Shown piece by piece: positions 6,332 to 7,570 of a stretch of 7,570 nt of DNA. The DNA comes from JAZNBI01 sp045586995 (GTDB lineage: Bacteria; Bacillota; Clostridia; Oscillospirales; CAG-272). Position numbers and translations under genes: made by a program. Location: contig JAZNBI010000138.1 in assembly GCA_045586995.1 (NCBI GenBank), positions 1-7,570 on the forward strand. The letters are read 5' to 3'. Positions within the stretch are counted from its first letter, which is position 1. Each line of letters begins with the position of its first letter. Under the pieces are notes generated by a model that saw only the letters and a program-made list of their open reading frames with translations, was not told the DNA's origin and did not search any database.

Positions 6332-7570
6332 ATGTTTATAGATAAAATAAATATTTTTGTAAAGGCGGGCGACGGCGGTGCAGGCGCGGTGTCATTCAGA
6401 CGCGAAAAGTATGTTTCGCACGGCGGCCCCGACGGCGGCGACGGGGGAAACGGCGGTAATATTGTTTTCAGAACAGATCCTAACGCCAACACTTTGCTCG
6501 CTTTTAAATACAAAAGAAAATTTATAGCCGGAAACGGCGAGGGCGGCTCGGGCTCGAAATTTCACGGAGCTTCTGCCGAGGATATCGTTATTTCGGTTCC
6601 GCGCGGTACGCTTATAAAGGATGCGCAGACCGGAAAAATTATAAAGGATATGTCTGACGATTCGGATTTTATATGCTGTCGCGGCGGCAGAGGCGGTTGG
6701 GGGAACCGACATTTTGCCACCCCCACGCGTCAAGTGCCGATGTTCGCAAAATCCGGTACAAAAGGCGAGGAACGAGAGCTTACGCTTGAGCTTAAAATGA
6801 TTGCTGACGTCGGAATTATCGGATATCCGAGTGTCGGAAAATCGTCTATACTTTCAAAAATCAGCTCTGCGAAGCCCAAGATAGCAGAGTATCATTTCAC
6901 AACCCTGTCGCCTAATTTAGGTGTTGTTTCGACCGGAGGCGAAAGCGGTTTTGTTGCCGCGGATATTCCCGGACTTATCGAGGGAGCTGCCGACGGTGTC
7001 GGGCTCGGACATTCATTTCTTCGTCATATCGAACGCTGCCGACTGCTGCTTCACGTCGTTGACATCTCGTGCTTTGAGGGCAGGGATCCTATCGAAGATA
7101 TAAAAAATATTAATTCCGAGCTTGAAAAATACAGCAAAGAGCTTATAAAACGCCCGCAGATTATTGTAGCCAACAAGAGCGATATGCTTGATGAGGACAT
7201 TTTCGATAAAAAGGGCTTTGAAGAATACGTTGCCACACTCGGATGCCGTCTTGTCTATATTTCAGCGGCAACCGGCGCGGGATTGAACGAGCTTATTCGT
7301 ATAAGTGCCGATATGCTGAAAACCCTTCCTCCGATTACTGTTTACGAGCCGGAATACGAGCCCGAAGCAGAATACATCTCCGAGGGCAAGCAGACTATAA
7401 TCAAGCGTGAAAACGAAAAGTTTATCGTGGAGGGCGAATGGCTGATCAACCTTATGGGACAAATAAATTTCGACGATTACGAATCCTTGAACTTTTTCCA
7501 AAGGGTTCTCCAAAAAAGCGGAGTTTTTGAACAATTGGAGGCAAAAGGGTGCAAGGACGGAGATACGGTT
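6332..7570 (+). CDS. obg: GTPase Obg (CgtA), C-terminal end cut by window edge
   Basis: Ribosome-associated GTPase involved in 50S assembly and stress or growth signalling. The frame is open for 413 codons to the right edge; clostridial Obg proteins are usually about 425 residues, so only a short tail is missing. The glycine-rich Obg fold occupies about 1-158, with KAGDGGAGAVSFRREKYV near the start and RGGRGGWGNRHFATPTRQ further on. The G domain has GYPSVGKS (164-171), DIPGLIEGA beginning at 211, NKSD (281-284) and SAATG (311-315). The C-terminal OCT domain starts at about 335 and includes the FFQRVLQKSGVFEQLE region reaching the edge. The start ATG is preceded by GGAGG (6323-6327) at a slightly short 4-nt spacing. 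It is the third gene of the DUF512-der-obg operon. No anomalies are visible in the part present. Confidence 0.97.
   Translation, partial: MFIDKINIFVKAGDGGAGAVSFRREKYVSHGGPDGGDGGNGGNIVFRTDPNANTLLAFKYKRKFIAGNGEGGSGSKFHGASAEDIVISVPRGTLIKDAQTGKIIKDMSDDSDFICCRGGRGGWGNRHFATPTRQVPMFAKSGTKGEERELTLELKMIADVGIIGYPSVGKSSILSKISSAKPKIAEYHFTTLSPNLGVVSTGGESGFVAADIPGLIEGAADGVGLGHSFLRHIERCRLLLHVVDISCFEGRDPIEDIKNINSELEKYSKELIKRPQIIVANKSDMLDEDIFDKKGFEEYVATLGCRLVYISAATGAGLNELIRISADMLKTLPPITVYEPEYEPEAEYISEGKQTIIKRENEKFIVEGEWLINLMGQINFDDYESLNFFQRVLQKSGVFEQLEAKGCKDGDTV

Overview
The window reads as chromosomal housekeeping DNA from a low-to-moderate-GC member of the Bacillota, most likely a clostridial anaerobe. The support for this is RNase Y as a membrane-anchored KH/HD protein, a radical-SAM DUF512 protein directly upstream of der (a clostridial arrangement), AT-rich spacers, strong AGGAGG-type ribosome binding sites and near-consensus sigma-A promoters. 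I cannot name a genus from sequence alone.

Layout. Positions 1-842 (minus) hold the first 280 residues of ProA, cut by the left edge. It lies 32 nt downstream of a small flavin-reductase-like gene (875-1381, minus), and the two look co-transcribed from a sigma-A promoter at 1410-1438. A perfect 11-bp palindrome at 1441-1467 sits just upstream of that promoter. The 285-nt spacer 1382-1666 also carries a long imperfect hairpin (1513-1560) and a shorter one (1593-1609), both candidate 3' ends for rny. rny (1667-3277, minus) encodes a complete RNase Y. A 376-nt AT-rich divergent region (3278-3653) carries two back-to-back promoters with 17-bp spacers, one reading left into rny and one, a perfect TTGACA-17-TATAAT, reading right. 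The rightward operon holds a PDZ/radical-SAM/DUF512 protein (3654-4967), der (4986-6311) and obg (6332 to beyond the right edge), with 18-20 nt gaps.

How the genes work together. The rightward operon joins two conserved ribosome-assembly GTPases, Der and Obg, to an Fe-S protein family of unknown function. The leftward rny gene supplies the main RNA-decay endonuclease of Bacillota. The far-left pair joins a flavoprotein oxidoreductase to the second step of proline synthesis; no proB is visible directly upstream of proA.

I found no mobile element, CRISPR array, tRNA, rRNA or recognisable riboswitch. Nothing here amounts to an obviously new system. The items most worth a second look are the uncharacterised DUF512 protein in a GTPase operon, the operator-like palindrome, and the long hairpin downstream of rny.
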